DNA of 64,000 nt, taken from Hepsetus odoe (taxonomy: Eukaryota > Chordata > Actinopteri > Characiformes > Hepsetidae). The stretch spans positions 18,193,334 to 18,257,333 of the forward strand of contig CM029376.1 of NCBI GenBank assembly GCA_017165825.1, given 5' to 3'. Numbering within the stretch: the first letter of the stretch is position 1; every line of letters starts with the position of its first letter. Position numbers and translations under genes: made by a program. Below are positions 59,401-64,000 of the stretch, piece after piece. The notes below the pieces were generated by a model that was not told the origin of the DNA, did no database searches, and saw only the letters and a program-made list of their open reading frames with translations.

Positions 59401-60843
59401 GGTTGGATACTTATGAACCCACACTAAAATCACATCTAAACAAAACAGGAAAAATGTGTATTATAGTGCATTTCTGGGGTAAAGGTACTTTTTTTCCTTG
59501 TGAACTGCTTACTGAACACTGAGCTGAGGCTGTGCATTAGAGCAGCGCCTTTGTGTTGCTGAGAAGTGAAAAGTTCCCAGGTGTGGGGATTTACCTGGAT
59601 CTGCCTCTGCTCCTGCTCACACAGACATTAAAGAAACTTTAAGAGCTCTCCTCTCAACATTCGAAACCTAATACCAACACTATTCTCATTTGCCTAAACA
59701 CAGCAAAAAGCCCTATTCCGTTGCATTTACAGACCAACGCTAACTCTAGACAATTCCTGCTCAATAACAACCCGACACTAGCACTTACCACTGCACACAC
59801 TCATCAAACCATTTTGGCAATAAAACTCTCCAGCCTGACCCAAAACAGCAATCAGCGTTCACCTGATCACGCAGACCCAGCACAGGCCGGTTCCCTGCCG
59901 TAATAATACAACAGTGCACAGGCAGAGCTAAAAACCATGGATCTGTTGGGGAGTTTCTGCACTCGCACAGAGCAAGACTCAGGCTGACACGGTTGAAATG
60001 AGGTCGGATGTAAACACACTTGTATCACTCAGCACAGCTCAGTCTAGCGTTTACCGGGCTTATCTCTCCCAACAAACTCCTGCTAGACACTTGCTCAATG
60101 TGGATGCTGCTCTTTCAGCTGATCTGAGAGCAGATCTAAAATTTCTCTTCCTTTGATTAACGCAGGCTGCAAAATATCAGAAAATGTTGCATAGTATATT
60201 CAGAAGGTTGGATTATGTTCTCTGCAGGTGGATGTTATTTCAATAGCTTTTTTTGTAGTTCAGACAACTGGTCAGTACACAGGTTTACTTTATAATTAGC
60301 AGTTTGAGCACTTGATTGTAGGTCTGTTACCACATCTGTGAAGCTGGCTTTACTTTCAACATTACATGCTTGTCTGAATGCAAAAAATTGTAAATAAAAG
60401 CGCTCTAAGCTAGCTCATAAGCCCTGATCAACTCGAATCAGCAAAAATAAACCAATTACTAGATATGAAAAGGCTGCCAGCAACTAATTTTACAGTTAGA
60501 AATTCATACTGACTACAGTATACAGTATTAATACATAACAGTAAACACAAAAATCCTTTTAAATCCTTCTATTCACACCAGTGTTGTTGCATGGGTGTGT
60601 TTTGTAGTGTTTAATGTAAAGGACCTCAATTTTGGTTAAAGCCTTGGAAAAGCACAGGAACACCCCCGTACCAAACTCGCCCCCATCGTCTCCATTGGCA
60701 TTGATCTTCTTGCCAAGGATTTGTACATGCTTCCCCGTGGTCCGGCTGTACAGCTGGTATATCCGCACCTGCTTCCGACTCACGTCGTCCCGAGTGTGGT
60801 TCTCAATGTAAAAGCGGAAGTCTGCTGAACTCTGTTGAGACTC
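56141..60843 (-). CDS. fgf24: fgf24, FGF8/17/18-class secreted growth factor (3' three exons; signal-peptide exon missing)
   Basis: Three exons (60672-60843, 57908-58014, 56141-56434) join in phases 1 and 0 to give 190 residues and a TGA stop. They contain the beta-trefoil core: SRKQVRIYQLYSRTTGKHV, VETETFGSRIRIKGKESGHY, ICMNKNGKIIGK, LENNYTALVSAKYKGWYLGF and the heparin-binding RKGRPKKGSRTTQTQQEVHF. The tail TTVTKRTRRARRLRP is of FGF18/24 type, unlike FGF8. N-glycosylation sequons are visible at NHT, NGS and NNYT. The product should be secreted and signal through FGF receptors with heparan sulfate. In zebrafish fgf24 acts in pectoral fin and posterior mesoderm development. Linkage to pcgf1, in the lbx2/tlx2 neighbourhood as I recall, favours fgf24; fgf18 is the alternative. 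The N-terminal exon(s) encoding the signal peptide were not recognised up to position 64000. Confidence 0.85.
56435..57907. other. fgf24 last intron
   Basis: 1473 bp, phase 0, GT-AG on the minus strand. No transposon recognised. Confidence 0.85.
57908..58014 (-). CDS. fgf24: fgf24 middle core exon
   Basis: Acceptor TTTCATTGCAG, then ALLEVETETFGSRIRIKG (Ala codon split), KESGHYICMNKNGKIIGK, and donor GTAAGAA in phase 0. The length of 107 bp equals the equivalent exon of other FGF8-subfamily genes. Confidence 0.93.
58015..60671. other. fgf24 intron between core exons
   Basis: 2657 bp, phase 1, GT-AG on the minus strand. A repeat-free stretch near 58.2-58.6 kb is richer in GC (CCACCCCCCGTACCCCCCCA and following) and could hold an intronic element. 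No other exon was recognised. Confidence 0.8.
60672..60843 (-). CDS. fgf24: fgf24 penultimate-but-one exon (start of FGF core)
   Basis: Preceded by TGCCTCTAG, it encodes ESQQSSADFRFYIENHTRDD and continues to INANGDDGGEF, with donor GTACGG after one extra base (phase 1). It holds the mature N-terminus with a conserved NHT sequon and the first strands of the trefoil. FGF18 proteins, from memory, have two more residues between the HTR and DDVSRKQ blocks. Confidence 0.9.
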
Positions 60844-61349
60844 CTAGAGGCAGAGACAGAGAGGGAAAAATTTTATATGCATGTTTGCATCCTGGGATAC
60901 AACATTACACTCAAACCACAAAGGGTCATTTCATAACACAAGGTCCACAACTCAGTATGCTCATGATATTTTAAACAAAACTTAATCTCAGTCAACCATT
61001 TCAATATGTTTACCTTTTGATTTATAAATTTGACTTACATTTTGAAATAGAAGTCAGTTAACCAATTGCTGAATATAGTGCCCATTGGCAAGGTATGTTG
61101 GCAAAAGGTATTTGGACTTGATTGCAGGTTAAAGCCATCCTTTAGACAAAGCATGACTCCAGGTTACTGTTTGATTCTTGCCCCTCTGAGAAAAGTAGCT
61201 GGGTAGATGTGCCTGGAGCTAAGCTGAAAAACCAAGTATTCCATTTCCACCAGCAGAGCAAGCCACTAGCAATTATCCACCTGAAGGATCGGGACCTGTT
61301 TCTCTGTCATCAAACAAATATCTGCCTGAGGTCAGAATTACTCTCATAA

Positions 61350-61350
61350 A

Positions 61351-61386
<36 letters not shown>

Positions 61387-61508
61387 GCAGACACGCTAAC
61401 AGACATTTGTTAAGACACATCTGCAGTGAGATATGTGTATACACTAATGCATGCACACACACACAGATACACAAATCTATGTACACACACACACACACAC
61501 ACACACAC
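61350..61508. repeat. Two (CA)n microsatellites
   Basis: CA tracts at 61350-61384 and 61482-61508 separated by about 100 bp. Confidence 0.93.
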
Positions 61509-62429
61509 CGAATAAAACAAGACAACCTGAGGGATCTTTGAATGCAGGGCGTTTATTTTCATTCCCATAGTTTATACGCTCTGCCAGTCACCTGAGGCTC
61601 GAAGCTATAAAATACATAGCCATACACACAGACACATACACACAACCTTTCTGCTCTTCTCTAGCTTTCTTCTCCCATCCTCTTCTGCTCTCATCTCCTG
61701 TCATCCATCCATACGAGGAAAACGTATACTTTCAAAAGCCCTGGAATCTCTCTGCCCGAGCCAAGCCTGCTCTCCCCAGCTGTATGAGTGGTAATTACCC
61801 AGTAATGGGCTTTTATGTGGCTGCTCTCAGGTGGCTAATTATATACACATTACATACTCCGACTCGCTGTTATTTTAACCTCAGCAAATTAATGACATTT
61901 AGAGTGTGCGAGGGGAAATGCACTCATGGCAGAACAAATCTTCAATGCAGAGATGAGAAACAAGGCACTTCCACTGGGCCACGCGTGCACTCAACTGTGA
62001 GATGCATGTGAGCACGCTCAGGACGGAGTTTTGTTCAGAAGGGTGAGGAATATACCAAATGAAACAAAATCCTGATCACTTTTAGCACTAAAACACTTCT
62101 ACACAGCCACACTGAAGCATCTTTTAATGCAATTAAATACAACAAAATCCTTTGTAAAATGTTACAAAATCCCACAAAACAGACATGTTGCAAAATCCTT
62201 GGGAAAAAAACGACAATTTATGATATATGATTATGCCACAGAAATTAAATTAAATACTTTTTTGGAGATAAATCATCTTCATGTTCAATGTTCTTTGAAA
62301 TATCAACACGGCATAAATATGCACATACAGGATAAGCATCATGGAGTTTATCGCAAAAAGAGGGTCAGGCTTTTCCTTCAGAGTAGTTTCTTCTTGACGT
62401 AAAGCCCACACACACTATCCACATGAGGG

Positions 62430-62493
62430 AAAACACACAGACACACACACACACACACACACATGCACACACGCACACACGCACACACACACA
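62430..62493. repeat. (CA)n microsatellite
   Basis: CA repeats with TG and CG interruptions. Confidence 0.93.
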
Positions 62494-62641
62494 TACAGCC
62501 TCTCCTTTGAGGGATTTGCTCTGAAATCTCTCCATCTCTAGTCAAACACTGAGGTGTGTTCTGCAGACAGTTGCATCTCAACGCAAGCAGGAAAACGGGG
62601 CATGCCTATACAGAGAGCGCGGGCTAAAGCCATGCAAAACC

Positions 62642-62668
62642 TTTTTTTTTTTTTTTTTTTTTTTTTTT
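62642..62668. repeat. Poly-T tract, 27 bp
   Basis: The longest homopolymer in the window. Confidence 0.95.
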
Positions 62669-63951
62669 ATCACACTGCCTGTCTCCCTTCAAAGCCATCC
62701 CAGCAAAATGGATATCATTGAGACTTCAAAAGATCAGCACCATCCTCACTAAGAAGCTGCGCACTCTTGCATGTCCGAAAGGGCCCTATCAGCAGACACC
62801 ATTCTCCACTGGAAGCTCAGGAAACAACACATCAGTGCACTGCCACTTCAGGCCTGCTCTTATAAACTTATCACACCATTGGTTTTCCAGCATTTCCATA
62901 AAGGAAAAAAAACAACAAAAAAAAAGGTCAATCCATTAGAAAACACAGCCTGGCAGAATTAAAAAAAAAAAAAAGAAAAAAGAGCAGGAAGCATGTACAT
63001 GCTTGCATGTGTCTGACCATAGCTCGACCTGCAATTAAAGCACTAGTATTGTAATTACTGACACAAAACACAGAGGCATCAGGCAGCCCTACACTATGGC
63101 CTTGTTTGCGCCAACTGCTTTGGAACAAAAATGGGCACATGGGGTTATATAACCCGCCTGAGACTCATCTCCTTCAAATCAGCTGCTTTTGTTCATTATT
63201 TGAGGGGTGTCTTTGTAGATCCCTACTATTACATGCTAATTTGAGGTTTCATAATCATATTCCATCCCTACATTCAAAGTAAAAAATAAAGGTTTCTATA
63301 TTGTATGCTGTTGTACTTTCACTCTCCTTCCAGAATATATATGATTCTAATGATTAAAGCCTCTAGAATGATATAATATTAGATATGAATAGTTTTGTAC
63401 AGACAGATATTAACTGATTGTCACATAACCAGTGCTGTAGGGTGAATTCTGAAAAGAACGGCTCAAATCGTTAGAATCAGTCACTGTAAGTTCTTGATTG
63501 GAGATCCAGCATGCAGGTTATAGCTTTAAATCAGTTTGATAATTTGATTCTTTTGAGAGAGATAATTAACATTCATGTTCTGACTTAATAAAGTGACCAC
63601 AGCCTTTAACACTGTTTTTAAAAATGTTGATACATATTACGTAATGCTGTTTACTAAATGATTCTTTCATGATTTCGTATTCATCGTTATGTTTAACATG
63701 TACATTTCCCACACTTCGCAGTTAAGCTTCTTCCACAATGAAAAAAAAGAAAAAAGTTAACATTGTTTTAAGACTTGTTTGTTGAGCATTAATATACTTC
63801 ACTTAATATACTCCACTTTCATAGATATACTTCACATCTATGGTTTTATTATTCCTGTTCCTAACAAGTATTATTTTTTCCTGACTTTCAGACAGAGATT
63901 TCCAAATACATAAATAAATAAATTTGTAGTTTTTTTTTGTTTGTTGGAGTG

Positions 63952-63954
<3 letters not shown>

Positions 63955-64000
<46 letters not shown>
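63955..64000. repeat. (TA)n microsatellite at the window end
   Basis: AT dinucleotide repeat running off the right edge. Confidence 0.95.

Larger units (their letters stand above)
60844..64000. other. fgf24 5' region: intron or upstream DNA
   Basis: I looked on the minus strand for a signal-peptide exon of FGF8/18/24 type and found none that splices in frame. The region has (CA)n tracts at 61.35, 61.48 and 62.44 kb, a poly-T run, and ends in (TA)n. Confidence 0.6.

Noticed and set aside
62928..63140. Minus frame with MQACTCFLLFFLFFFF as the FGF signal peptide exon
   Set aside because: The hydrophobic run comes from a poly-A/AG tract on the plus strand. No donor joins it in phase to the acceptor at 60843, and the resemblance to FGF signal sequences is superficial.

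Overview
The window is nuclear DNA of a teleost fish. The evidence is two intron-containing vertebrate genes, a CpG-rich promoter, tRNA-derived SINEs, Tc1-like transposon relics and LINE tails of kinds common in fish, and abundant (CA)n, (GA)n and (AT)n microsatellites. An ostariophysan (characin or catfish type) is plausible from the repeats, but that is only an impression. There is no prokaryotic content, CRISPR array, operon or recognisable RNA gene.

Left edge, about 2.38-4.47 kb, minus strand: the 5' five coding exons of pcgf1, the RING-finger subunit of variant Polycomb repressive complex 1.1. The RING domain is complete. The C-terminal RAWUL part should lie left of position 1. The start codon sits in a CpG island and overlaps a YY1-type motif just downstream of an ETS-type motif.

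Right edge, about 56.14-60.84 kb, minus strand: the last three coding exons of an FGF8/17/18/24-class growth factor. The C-terminal sequence and the linkage to pcgf1 best fit fgf24, a paralogue kept in fish and absent from tetrapods. The signal-peptide exon was not found.

Between them is about 51.7 kb with no supportable protein-coding gene. It holds relics of one Tc1-like family (several copies, two carrying a SINE inside them), a second Tc1-like family seen as an internally deleted element with TA target duplications and as a longer relative, two LINE 3' fragments, several SINEs and other dispersed repeats, and long microsatellites. Repeat-poor, relatively GC-rich islands carrying clustered developmental transcription-factor motifs are candidate cis-regulatory elements. 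Their assignment to fgf24 is inference from position only.

I did not find a convincing previously undescribed system. The most distinctive sequence-level observations are two near-perfect fold-back inverted duplications, each arising inside a transposon relic, the nested transposon histories near 16 and 40 kb, and a SINE lying directly against a pcgf1 splice acceptor.
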